This document shows positions 9,326-20,828 of a stretch of 64,000 nucleotides of DNA, in pieces. Location of the stretch: assembly GCA_017893485.1 (NCBI GenBank), contig CM030360.1, positions 150,852,647 through 150,916,646 on the forward strand, written 5' to 3'. Source of the stretch: Hemerocallis citrina (Eukaryota > Streptophyta > Magnoliopsida > Asparagales > Asphodelaceae). A program made the translations under genes and the position numbers. The notes under the pieces were generated by a model, which was not told where the DNA came from, ran no database searches, and worked only from the letters and a program-made list of their open reading frames with translations. The number at the start of each line of letters is the position of its first letter. Position 1 is the first letter of the stretch.

Positions 9326-11372
9326 ATGCCTCCAAGGAAACTGAGATCCAGAGGGTCCAACCGTGGGCCCACTCCTCCTCAACCGCAACAGGAGGCTCCC
9401 CTCCAAACCGTCCGGCAGCAGGAACAACTCCCTCCTCAGCCTGATCAGCCTCTGCAGCAGGAACAACCTCCTCTTCCGAATCCTCAGCACCAGCAGGCTC
9501 CAGCCGGGCCCCAGAACACCGATATTGGGACCTCTCGTCCTTCTCCTCAGAAGCAACCTCTTCACCGCGACCACATCTCCATACATAACCCTTCAACCGA
9601 CTCAATGGCATCTCATAACCCTTGGCCTTCCGAAGACCTCCGCAACATCCGCATCAACCGACAGAAAGAAGAGGACCTTCGCCGCCATTTGGATGAAAGG
9701 TGGGCCCGTGAGGGAGCCACCCGCTCAGAACGTCCAAATGAGCGATCTCCTCGTCGCCGCGACCACAGGAGGTCCCCTCTTCATAGGAGGCGGAGGGAGT
9801 TCCCTGAATACCGTCGAAGAAGATGTAATTCTCCCGTTGGTCGGCAGCCCCAGAGGGACGAGAACGGACCTATCACCTGAGCCGAATTCCAAGAGTTTCA
9901 GGCTACAATCTTGCAGGCCCTCAATCTCCAACCAGACAACAATATCAATGTTCAGAGGGTCCCCACTCCTCCTCTGGTCCAGAGTCCTCGCCATCGGTCC
10001 CTAACTCCTCCTCATATTCTGAGCCATCACCATCACATCGCCAGTCCTCACCATTCTCCTAGCTACCATCACCGAACTCCATGCTCCCCTTCGTACGAAG
10101 ATGAGTCCAGAGGCTTGCCAGGATACCGTCGAAGGGATGATGCTGTCTACCGTCGTGTCCACGAGATGGAGAGACGCCTCGGCCAACTTGACAGGGAAGA
10201 GGAGCTAAGAGGGAGGACCCTCCGCCCAAGCAGACCTCCGTTCTCATGAACCATCATGGATGCTCCCGTTCCAGCAAACTTCAAGCCACCAAAGTTCGAG
10301 ACATATACAGGAGAGTCAGATCCTGTGGATCACATCGAGAGTTTCAAAACTCTCATGATGATCCACCAGGCTTCCGATGCTCTACTGTGCAAGACCTTCC
10401 CAACTACTCTCAAAGGTCCGGCTCGGGAATGGTACTCCCGCCTCGCCCCATTCTTCATCTTCTTTTTTGAACAATTTGAGACCCTCTTCGTCACCCATTT
10501 CGTGAGCAGCCGCCGAACCGAGAAGACTAGTATTTCACTACTCTTCCTCAATCAGAAGAAGGGTGAGAAGCTAGGAGATTATGTCAAGCGGTTTACTGCG
10601 TAAGCTAGGTCCATTGCCTTCCTCGACCAACCGGTCACTGCAGTCACCTTCCAATCCAATGTCCTCAACTCAAGCCTCCAGTCCTCCCTAGCCAAAAAGC
10701 CCCCACGAGACTTTTCCGACCTTCTTCTCAGAAGCGAGAAGTATATCCAGGCAAAGGAAGCTGAAAATCGCCCCACTTTCAAGGGCTCTTCCTCCGGAAC
10801 CAAGAGAAAGGCAGCCAAAGATGAAGGAGCTAAGAAGCTCCAGAAGGACAATGGGGGTCAGTGCCGCCCGCCTCCCAGATTTGAGAAGTTTACCCCCCTC
10901 AACACCAATGTTTCAACTATTTTCATGGAAGTCAAGAAAGGAGTTCTGCCTCCTGCCCCGAAGATGAATACCCCCGGGAAGAAGAGAGATAAGGAAAAGC
11001 GGTGCCGCTATCACCGGGACCACAGCCACGACACCAATGACTGTTAGGCTCTGAAGAATGAAATTGAAGCCTTTATTCAGAAAGGATAACTGTCCAAGTT
11101 TGTAAGAAAGGACCGGATTGATCTTCCTCCTCCCCCCAGGGGGGCTAATAAGCTGTCCGAGAGGCGCGACGAGAGCCCCGAATTCGTAGAAGAATGCATC
11201 TTGCACCTCATCCATAGGGGTCCAATGGGAGGAATTTCCAACTCTTCTCGAAAGGCTTTTATCAGGGAGGTCAACTCGGTGACAACATACCCCCTCTCAA
11301 AGGCCTCGGAGTTCCGGTTACTTTCTGAGATGAAGACCTGGAGGGTGTCCGAACCCCCCATTGTGACGCACT
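9326..11372 (+). pseudogene. gag: Tat gag (decayed)
   Basis: The structural polyprotein starts MPPRKLRSRG at 9326, with a Gln/Pro-rich then Arg-rich N-terminus. The retrotransposon gag domain is around 10259-10800 (PVPANFKPPKFETYTGESDP, then GPAREWYSRL, then LGDYVKRF). A zinc-knuckle-like CRYHRDHSHDTNDC lies near 11003-11046 and ALKNEIEAFI follows. All parts lie in one frame with in-frame stops at 9878, 10247, 10601, 11044 and 11086. A change of frame separates it from pol at about 11372. Most stops look like single-base changes of CAA/CAG/CGA or similar codons. No functional product is expected. Confidence 0.85.
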
Positions 11373-11373
11373 A

Positions 11374-14300
11374 GTGATTAACCTCCACATGGCTAACTTC
11401 AAAGTGGAGAGGATTCTGGTGGACAATGGCAGTTCTATCAACATCCTCTTCCTGGCAGCCTTCCGAGGACTCAAATTATCGCGGGACAGGCTCAAGCCTG
11501 CCGGCTATGCGCTCCATGGGTTCACGGGAGTGCCAGTGACTATCGAAGGGGTGATAACCCTCGACGTAATCACTGGCAAAACTCCTACTACCCGGACGGA
11601 GCCAATGGATTTCATGGTCGTCAACATTCCAGCTGCTTACAATGTGATCCTAGGCAGAGCTGGCCTAGCTGCTTTAGAAGCCATCCCGTCGGCTTATCAT
11701 CTCAAAATGAAGTTCCCAACCAAGACAGGTGTAGGGGAAGTAAGGGGGAGTCAGGAGATGGCCCGCAAATGCTACATGACCTCGACCGGGGGACCCGTCC
11801 TTTCCCTCGAGACTCTTGAAATTTCCCAGGGGAACACCCAGCCTACGTCAGAACCGGTAGACGAGCTGGAGGAAGTGCTCTTCTCGGAACAAGATCCGAA
11901 CCGCAAATTCTTCATCAGCAAGACCCTCCCCTCTGCCCTCTGTTCTGACATAGTCCTTTGCATCAAGAAGAACCATGACCTCTTCTCCTGGACCGCTGCA
12001 GACATGCCAAGGATTTTCGAGGACCTCCTCGTCCACCACCTAAGTGTTGCTTCGGAGTCCAAACCGGTCCAGCAGAAGAGGCGCAAATTCGCCCCTGAAC
12101 GCCAGCAAGCTATAAAGAAAGAAGTGGACAAGCTCCTCAAAGTCTGGTTCATACAAGAAGTCAACTATTCCGAATGGCTCTCTAATGTTGTTATGGTCAA
12201 GAAGGCCAATGGAAGTTGGAGGATTTGTATTGACTTCACGGATTTGAACAAGGCATGCCCTAAAGATCATTTCCTTCTCCCCAGCATAGATACCTTAAGC
12301 GACGCTACTTCGGGCCATAAGCTGTTGAGCTTCATGGATGCCTTCTCTAGATACAACCAAATCAGAATGTTCCCCCCAGATATCCCGAAGACGTCCTTCG
12401 TCACAGATCAAGGCCTCTATTGCTACCGAGTGATGCCCTTCGAGCTCAAAAATACCAGTGCCACCTACCAATGCCTTCTCAATAAGGTCTTCCAGAATTA
12501 GATCGGCCAAAATATGGAAGTGTACATTGATGATATGCTGGTCAAAAGTATCCATGGGTCCGACCATGTCACCGACCTACAAGAAGCCTTCGACGTGTTG
12601 AGGAAGCATAATATGAGACTAAACTCGAACAAGTGTGCATTCGAGGTCTCGTCTGGTAAGTTCCTGGGCTTCATGGTCAGACAAAGGGGGATCAAAGCCA
12701 ACCCCGAGAAGATCAAAGCCATACTGGATATGGCTCCTCCTACAAATGTGAAAGAAGTTCAAAAGCTTATAGGATGCCGCGCGGCCATAGGACGCTTCCT
12801 GTCTAAGTCAGGAGAGAAGTGTCTTCCTTTTTTCAAAGCCCTCAAGGGGGCTAAGGGCTTCGAGTGGGGTCAACAGTAGCAAGAATCGTTCGACTAACTG
12901 AAAGCCTATCTGGTCAACTCCCCACCCCTCAGCAAGCCTATTCCCGGGAAAACACTTTACCTCTACCTCGCTGCCTCCGAGCAAACCCCCATTACTGTCC
13001 TAGTGAGGGAAGAAGACAAGGCTCAGAAGCCTATCTATTATGTGAGCAAGGTCCTTAGAGACGCCGAGCTCCGCTATTCGAGATTGGAAAAGATAGCATA
13101 CGCCTTGGTAATGGCAGCCAGAAAGCTCCGTCCTTACTTTCGATCCCACTCGATGGTCGTCCTTACCGACCAGCCGCTTAAGCAAGTCCTGCACAAGCCC
13201 GAGACCTTCGGGCGTCTGATGAAGTGGTCTATCAAGCTTAGTCAACATGACATATCCTATCAGCCTCAAACTACAATCAAGGCTCAAGCCTTAGCTGAAT
13301 TTACAGTAGAAAGCACCATCCCGGAAGTGAGTCAAGCCGCAAATGGGCCACCCATGTGGACAGTATATGTAGACGGGTCTTCTTGCACTGAAGGGAGCGG
13401 AGCCGGAGTCATTCTGGCAGGCCTAGACGACTTCGTTCTCCAATACTCCCTCCACATCAACTTTAAAGCTTCCAACAACGAGGTTGAGTATGAAGCCCTA
13501 ATAGCAGGCCTGGGTATGGCTCGCAAGGTAGGGGCGCAACGCGTCCAGATATTCAGTGATTCACAGCTGGTGGTTAATCAAGTCTTAGGAGACTACGAGG
13601 CGTGAGACGACCAAATGGTTAAGTACCTAGCCAAGGTCCAAAGTCTCATGGCTTCGTTCGAAGAGGCACAAATCCAGTGGATCCCTAGAGAAGAAAACTC
13701 CCAAGCAGATGCCCTCTCAAAATTGGCCTCCTCTTCCCTCCAGGGTCTCGAGGAGACCGTCCTAATCAAATTACTCCTAAGGCCTAGCATAGAAGAGGAA
13801 GCCTCCGACTCGATGGAGTCGCTGCCCGTCCAACTCCGGGGCAACAGGATGAAGCTTCTGATAGAGTTCCTCAGGGATGGGACCCTTCCCCAATATCCTA
13901 AAGAAGCCCATCGAATCCGAACGAGGGCATAACGGTACACCCTTGTTGAAGGAGTCTTGTACAAATGCTCCTATATCCAAGTAGATGACAGATCCAACTT
14001 GAGATGCCTCTCCCCGGAAGAAGCCTCGTATGCCCTGTAAGAACTCCATGAAGGCATAGGCGGAGCCCACTCGGGATAAAGGTCCCTCGCTATGAAAGTT
14101 TTGAACTACAGGTACTTCTGGCCTACTCTACTTCGAGATGCCGAGTAACACGTCCGGCAATGCAGCCCTTGTCAGCAGTTCTCCAACATCCGCCGATTAC
14201 TTCAAGCACAACTTATATCTCTCTTGAGTCTAATTCCCTTCGCAATGTGGGGGATGGACTTGCTAGGTCCATTTCCACCAGCTCCCGACCAGCTCAAGTT

Positions 14301-15099
14301 CCTTGTCGTGGCAATCGAATACTTCTCTAAGTGGATCGAGGCCGAATCTCTGGCCACTATTACTGAGAACAAAGTGCTGCAGTTCTTCTGGAGAAATGTA
14401 ATATGTAGGTTCAGCGTACCTCGGGTCCTGATAATAAATAATGGAACATAGTTTACAGGAGCAGCATTCCGATCTTTATGTGAAGACCTCGGCATTCAGC
14501 AATGCTTCTCCTCCGTCTTCCATCCTCAGTTCAATGGTCAAGTACAGAATGCCAATAGGCAGATCCTCTCCGGCATCAAGAAGAGACTAGATAAATTGGC
14601 CAAAGGCTTATGGGCGGAACAACTTCCTAACGTACTGTAGAACTACCGCACTACGAAATGGACCACTACAGGAGAGTCGCCCTTCAACCTCACCTATGGG
14701 TCCGAGGCCGTAATCCTCTTGGAAGTTGGTTTGCCATCCCCTCGCCTTATTGCCTATGATGAAGAGCAGAACGCCAGAGAGCTCTGGGCGAATTTGGACC
14801 ATATTGATGAGCTCTGTGAAAGAGCTTCAATTCGCCAGCAAAATTATCAGAGAAGAATCGAGCAGGCCTACAACAAAAGAGTCCGTCTCACCGATCTTAA
14901 GGAAGGGGACTTAGTCCTCAGAAAGCTAGCTATCTCATTTTCCAGCCAAAAGAGTAAGCTAGCTCCGAATTGGGAAGGATCGTACAAGGTTTCCATGGTA
15001 GTCCGGCCAGGAGCATATCGTCTTGAAGACCTTGAAGGCAGAGAGACACCAAGAACTTGGAACACTGACCACTTACTGAAGTACCAAGAGGGTGTTTGA
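11374..15099 (+). pseudogene. pol: Tat pol: protease, reverse transcriptase, RNase H, second RNase H, integrase (nonsense-riddled)
   Basis: One reading frame runs throughout. Protease is near the start (ERILVDNGSSINILF; the expected Asp is present). RT has SWRICIDFTDLNKACPKDHF, MDAFSRYNQI and the active site VYIDDMLVKS at about 12520. An RT-linked RNase H follows (LYLAASEQTPITVLV, 12957 on). A second RNase H has WTVYVDGSS, NEVEYEAL, SDSQLV and QADALS, so all four acidic residues are present. Integrase has MWGMDLLGPFP, but its second Asp reads IINNGT and its Glu site reads GQVQNAN, so the catalytic triad appears lost. At least ten nonsense codons interrupt the frame (for example 12499, 12877, 12895, 13603, 13930, 14038, 14449, 14638), with no frameshift. 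The stop is at 15097-15099. Confidence 0.9.
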
Positions 15100-15289
15100 A
15101 TGCCTCTCCGAGTACATTCAAGTGTCGAGCCCTTCCTTTCATTTTACTTTTGTACTTGCTTCTTTATTTTCTCATTATAATAACAGCTTGCAACTGAGAA
15201 GCAGCCGATTAGCAGTTTTCAATAAAGAACTTCTTTCCCTTGACGATTCTCTTGTGATTATTTTATCTCTCTGTTTAAGACCTTTAATT

Positions 15290-16020
15290 GCTTTTACTCG
15301 AACGACGTGTTCGGAGTCCAAAACTTGGCTCGATTTCGCTTCGCAAGCTCGTTCTTAAGCGAGCTAGAAGTGGTTTGCCATTCGGAACTGCTCCCACAAC
15401 CGTTGAAATTTACTCAAACGACGTGTTCGGAGTCCAAAACTTGTCTTGATTCCGCTTCGCAAGCTCGCTCTTAAGCGAGTTAGAAGTGGTTTGCCATTCG
15501 GAACTGCTCCCACAACCATTGAAATTTACTTGAACGACGTGTTCGGAGTCCAAAACTTGGCTCGATTCTACTTCGCAAGCTCGCTCTTAAGTGGGCTAGA
15601 AGTGGTTCGCCATTCGGAACTGCTCCCACAACCGTTGAAACTTACTCGAATGACGTGTTCGGAGTCCAAAACTTGGCTCGATTCTGCTTCGCAAGCTCGC
15701 TCTTAAGCGAGCTAGAAGTGGTTCGCCATTTGGAACTGCTCTCACAACCGTTAAAATTTACTCGAATGATGTGTTCGGAGTCCAAAACTTGGCTCGATTC
15801 TGTTTCGCAAGCTCGCTCTTAAACGGGCTAGAAGTGGTTCTCCATTCGGAACTGCTCCCACAACTGTTGAAACTTACTCGAACGATGTGTTCGGAGTCCA
15901 AAACTTAGCTCGAATCCGCTTCGCAAGCTCGCTCTTAAGCGGGCTAGAAGTGGTTCGCCATTCAGAACTGCTCCCATAACCGTTGAAATTTACTCGAACG
16001 ATGCTTTCGGAATCCAGACC
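15290..16020 (+). repeat. Tandem array, 116-bp unit, about 6 copies, in Tat 3' region
   Basis: The mark 'cgtgttcgg' recurs at 15306, 15422, 15538, 15654, about 15770, about 15888 and (as gctttcgg) about 16004, a steady 116-bp period. Each unit contains AAGCTCGCTCTTAAGCGAGCTA, a hairpin with arms AGCTCGCT/AGCGAGCT. A degenerate extra copy lies at about 16577-16680. Frames reading across the array are by-products of the repeat. Tat elements are known to carry such arrays and to seed satellites. Confidence 0.9.
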
Positions 16021-16149
16021 ACTGGGCTGGATAAACTGACGAAATTTCTACAACTATACTAGACATGGGAGAAGAATACTTGGAGGAGTGCTTGAATGAA
16101 TGCCCCACTGCTTCACTTGGCTGGATAACTGATGAAGATATTCAGGCAT

Positions 16150-16560
16150 ACATTTCCAAGCGACTTGCATTCCAAGCTGCGTATTGGAAAAAAAAACTTT
16201 CTCCCCAAAATTCGTGCAAGATCTCGATCAGACGGCTCAGATTGGACCACGACCACAAAATGACAAGATAACATTTTCTCGTGATCCACACCATCTTTTA
16301 TATCGAGATCCGTGCAAGATCTTCAGATGGAAGGTTCAGATCGTGCCACGTCCCTCGGAATCCAAATCCAAGCGACTGGCGATCCGAGCTACGTATTGGA
16401 GAAAAACAACTTTCTCCCCAAAATTCGCGCTAGATCTCGATCAGGCGGCACAGATTGGACCACGACCACAAAATGAAAAGATAGCATTTTCTCGTGATCC
16501 ACACCGTCTTTTACATCGAGATCCGTGCAAGATCTTCAGACGGACACCTCAGATAAAGCC
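16150..16560 (+). repeat. Tandem array, about 212-bp unit, two copies (left array)
   Basis: Two units begin 'aagcgactt/aagcgactgg' near 16158 and 16368. They share GATCAGACGGCTCAGATTGG (GATCAGGCGGCACAGATTGG in the second), CCACGACCACAAAATGA and TTTTCTCGTGATCCACACC. The same unit makes up the larger array at about 31000-32680 on the far side of the antisense gene, in the same orientation. Confidence 0.88.
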
Positions 16561-16881
16561 ACGTCCCTCGGAGTTCAAAAGTTTGGCAAAATCCCACTTC
16601 TACTCCTCGCTCTTAAGCGAGCTAGAAATGGTCTGTCCTCCAGAAACACTCTTACAACCATAGAGGATTAACTGAACACGCCAATACAAACGCAAAGGAG
16701 TAAAACAAGCTTTCACTTCTATAAAAGTTTAAATTTCAAGGAAACTCAAGTTACAAGACCAGCTACTCTTATCTACGATGAGTTACAAAATTCGAAAAGC
16801 CAAAATTACAAGACTACTTCAACGACTCTTAGGAAGGGGGATGTTCCTCTTAAGAGACAAGCAGGGACGGCGTACACCTTG

Positions 16882-18718
16882 TCATTGCGATCCCGCACTC
16901 GTTGAGGTCCCCAAGCAAGCAAGCATAGTAGTGTCTCTCAGTGTTGCACCGGCTAAGGCTTCGCTCGACGAAGCAGCCACCCCACTTTGTGCATCGGCAG
17001 GGCTTCGACGAACAATTGGCGATCGAGTTGCAAGCTCGTAAAAGGAAATCCCCCTCTCGCTTTCTTCACGAGTACACGACGCACTTCTGACATTGACCCG
17101 CCCTGATTGGGGTTTTAGGTGAGTGACCTCCTCCTTTAGCTCAACGATTCGTTGCTTCAGAGAGTCATCCTTCACGGCTATCTTGAAGCGAGGAAGCCGA
17201 GCGGAGCCTTCGGCACCGGAGCTGTCGGCAATAATTCGACGGAGATGAGTAACCTCGATGCTCCTATCCACCGTAACCCTCTTCAGCTCGTCAACCTCCG
17301 CCATCAATTTTCCCATCGCTATTGTTTGTTCTTCTCTCCCCGCCAGGAGCTCGTCTTCCGTTGTCTTCAAGTGGTGAATCTGAGCCAATAGTTCACCTCT
17401 CTCCGCTAAAACATCAGACAACGCCTTCTTTAGTTGCTTCATCTCGGAGAGACGCTTCGACAGCTTTAGCTTGAGGCGGTCCAAGTCCAACTCGCTCTTG
17501 ATAAAACCTCTCGACTGTGAGAGAGGGCCAACTTCATCGCCTTTAAATCAGCTCGAAGACGAGAGACTTCAGCTGCTGAACTCAACTCGGCGACCTGAAA
17601 GCAAAAACATGTCAACGCTGAAGTCAACTCGGCGACCTGAAAAGCAAAAATATGTCAACTCTAAACATCGGGAGCACTTAGCAAGAATTCACAGAACAAA
17701 AGGTGTTTTCAACACTTAGCGAAATTTTCAATAACGAGGTGTTCACAACACTTGAGTTCTCAACACAAAGAGCAGAAGGGCAAATTCAAATCAAGATCAA
17801 AATCTCAACACGCCAAATCTCATAAAGTTGGCAGTTTCATTAAAGTTCAAAAGAAAAGTACATGAGAGCGGTGGCCAGTCCGCGGTTCGGCATTACAACA
17901 AAAAAAACAACAACAAACAAAATAAAGGACAAATGAGTCAGGGGTCCACCTCGCGGTGCTGCTCCGAAGCATCCTCGATCGGCAAAGTGACAAGTGCTCC
18001 GTCAAGGTTCGCCTCATTCTCGCTGTCCCCCTCGGTCTCATCACCCTCTAGTTCGGGTTCGGCCTCTACCAGAGGGATAAACTCCTCGCCTTCTATGGGG
18101 TCGTAAAAGTAATACGATGAACCGTCGAAGGCGGGGACGTGAGCGGCCACGTGCTTCAGTGCTCGGGCGTAGGCCTCCTCCATGTTCGTCATCATGTGGG
18201 ATTCTGCCTCGTCCCGAACTGCCTTCTCTGCCTCCGCCACTTTCAGCGCTTGGCCTTTCAGCGCCTCCTCGGACGCCTTTAAGGCCTTCGCAAGCTCCTC
18301 CGCAAGGCGAACCCTCTCGTTCTCCAACGCCTCGACCTTGGCAGTCTCGGCTGCAGAGTGCCTTAGCGCCTTGGCGAGCTTCGTCTCGAGGGCCCCCACC
18401 TCAGTCGCGCGCGAAGCCGAGAGGCGCTGCTCGGCCTCGAACAGCTTAACCGCCTTGGAACGCTCCGATCTCTCCCGATCGTTCGCCAACTGCATCTTCT
18501 TCTCTTGCTCGGCGAATTGCTCGAGCATGTGGCTGAAGTGGCAGAAGGTCTGTGAGCAAAACGAAGGAGAAGAAATGATTAGAACCGAACAATAAACTTA
18601 GAAATTTTTTTTGTTATCATAAACAACTCAGACTTACCGACATAGTCGACCGAGCTATCTCCAGGGCATTGTCGCCCACAGAGCCGACCCTCAGCACGGC
18701 ATGTTCCTTCGGGGTCGG
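16882..18718 (-). pseudogene. Tat antisense accessory gene, C-terminal coiled-coil part
   Basis: This is the downstream half of a minus-strand gene between integrase and the 3' LTR. The piece at 18528-17938 reads EQFAEQEKKMQLANDRERSE and on through long Ala/Glu/Lys heptads, then an acidic tail. The piece at 17490-16882 is a second coiled coil (LKLKLSKRLSEMKQLKKALS). Intron-like junctions are visible on minus: donor GTAAGTCTGAG from about 18647 and acceptor TTTTGCTCACAG ending about 18553. Another acceptor-like GCTTTCAG lies near 17594. The gene is cut at 18718 by Athila and continues at 29217. The role of this Tat protein is unknown. Confidence 0.7.
18553..18647 (-). other. Putative intron in the Tat antisense gene
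   Basis: Minus-strand donor GTAAGT follows ..ATAGTCG at about 18647. A T-rich interior leads to the acceptor TTTTGCTCACAG before ACCTTCTGCCACTTC near 18553. Length is about 95 nt, normal for a plant intron. Removing it would join the flanking coiled-coil coding frames, but this needs transcript support. Confidence 0.5.
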
Positions 18719-18722
18719 CAGG

Positions 18723-20542
18723 TGATGTGTCTAATTTATATACAAATATTTGTACTCATTTACCTATTAAAATGGCTTGTTTTCGCTGAAATTTTCTATA
18801 ATTCATCTTATTTCTATATGATTTCATTTAATTAATTATTTTTGAAGAAATATTATTTTTGATGCAAAAAGTAAAGAATTGTGAAAAAAAAATCAACAAA
18901 CAAAGTAAAATAATTGATTTATCGATTTTATTGTTTTGTTGAGTTAAAATTGCGACAAATAAATTTTAAAAGGATTTTTATACGCTAATATGATATAAAG
19001 TTAGTTTAATTAATTTTAAGCTAATTCAATTTATTTTATTTAAAAAATCCTAATTTTTGGTATTATTTTGTGTATGCAGCAGCACGTGGTGGAAATAAAA
19101 GGAAGAAAAGAAAGAAAGGGAAATAAATAAAATTCTGGGTTATAAAAGGAAGGAAATAAAGGAAGAGTGGACTTTTATGCAAAAAGCGCAACCCTAATTC
19201 TCCTTCCCGTTCTCTATAAGAAGAAGCAAAGAAGAGAGAGATGACTAAGAGGTGACGGCTGTACAATAACACAAAAGAAACAAAAAGAAAAAGTAAGGGA
19301 GAAAGAAGGCGTGTGCGAGTTCCAAGGCGAAACAGAAGCGTGTGGGCAGTAGGGCTGCTGTCTTCTTTGGCGCAGTATTCGAAGTGCACCCAACGATTGC
19401 TACTTTGACCTGGCGACTCCTTCGTCCTCTCTTTTGCGTGCCGAACTAATAAATAGAGGGACAGAGAGAACAAGAGCTGCTGACTTGGCGACCCCTTCTT
19501 CCTTTCTTTCTGACGCGCGAAATCCAAGTCTGAAGAGACAGAAGCAGACAGGTGGGATCAGACGCCTGTGCTGCTGTCTTCTTTGTCCTGACCTGGGCGC
19601 GCTGACCAAGGGGGCTGACGTGGACTGGGGCTTTGGCGAGGAAAACGACGCAGAGGCAGCAGCTTTCTGGAGCTGAGTTGGCGACATGACAGGTCGCTGC
19701 TTTTTCTCCTCCTACGTGCTGACGTGGACTGCAACTTTTTGGCTTCGGTTTTTAAGGCAGAGAAGAGAGAAATGACTGGTTTGAATTAATTTTTGCATTC
19801 CTTTTTGTATCTTTTCTTCTCAAATATATTCTAGATGCGATCCAAACATTTTTATTAATTGCAAAATGAACATGAACTGAATTTATTGTTCTAGAGGCTA
19901 AGATGTAGCCGAGTTTTGTAGAACACAAATTTTGATTCCTTATTATTACCCTATTTTTCCTGGTTGTGTTTTAATTTTTATTATTTATGCGTACAACATG
20001 GTGGATAGACATTTGTATGATTTTTCAAATCATAAAGAGACCGAACAGGTTATTTGTGATTAATAAAAATTAAGACCGTATATTGGAGGACGTGATCGTT
20101 AAGAAATCCAATTTCTCAACTAATAATTTGATGGATAGACGAAGAATTAGTTGAGAATAATTTTTAGACTACGTGGATAGAGTGGTTAATATTTTTAGGA
20201 TTTTGGTCGACAATTTGGGAAATATAATATTTTTATTTATAAGGAATTATAATTTGTGTGTGTGATAAACAAGGTGAACCAAGAGCCCTAGAACTAATTT
20301 TACCCTTAACAAATTACAAGAGCTTCACTGTTTCACAGCCCTCTCCCTCTTCACCAATTTAGTTAGATTTAGTTAGATTAATTTAATTTAGTTATTTTAT
20401 CCTTATAAAATTCGATCTTCCAAATAGTGATTCATCTAGTGATATCGGTACTCAGTAAAATATCTAGTCCCTGTGGGTTCGACACTCTACTCACCTATCT
20501 ATATTACTTGTGCGATTTTGTACACTTGCAAATTCAACATCA
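18723..20542 (+). repeat. Athila 5' LTR
   Basis: 1820 bp. TATA box TATAAAAG at 19141-19148, equivalent to 27807-27814 in the 3' LTR. The long minus frames here (for example 19063-19527) recur in the other LTR because the LTRs are copies; they match no family I know. Confidence 0.93.
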
Positions 20543-20546
20543 AGTT

Positions 20547-20565
20547 TTTGGCGCCGTTGCCGGGG
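20547..20565 (+). other. Athila primer-binding site
   Basis: TTGGCGCCGTTGCCGGGG starts a few bases after the LTR end at 20542. This TGGCGCCGTTGCCGGGG form is the standard PBS of plant Athila elements. The T-rich leader 20570-20828 separates it from gag. Confidence 0.85.
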
Positions 20566-20828
20566 ATTAGTTATTCTTTTATTGATATTGAAAAATTGCT
20601 AGATTATTGCTAATTTGGATTCTTTGTAATTATTTTTATTTTTATTATTTTACATCTTTCCTTTACTAACTTTACTTTTATTTTTATTTTTATTTAGTTT
20701 TCCATTTTTATATTTCAGGACTTAGGATTTTTATTTTTATTGTTTTATTTTTCTTACTTCTTTATTCTTTTGATTTATTTTTATTTTTTTTATTTTTCTT
20801 TTTTATTTACTGGTTTTTCAGGGTTTAG

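Noticed and set aside
9363..10004. 213-codon frame overlapping Tat gag
   Set aside because: It is an alternative frame of gag; the 9326 frame has the gag start and continues into the recognised gag domain.
15290..16020. Regular repeats that look CRISPR-like
   Set aside because: The 116-bp units are continuous with no unique spacers and lie in a plant retrotransposon; this is a tandem array.
18117..18595. Plus-strand open frames rich in Arg, Ala and Ser
   Set aside because: They are shadows of the Tat antisense coiled-coil gene on the opposite strand.
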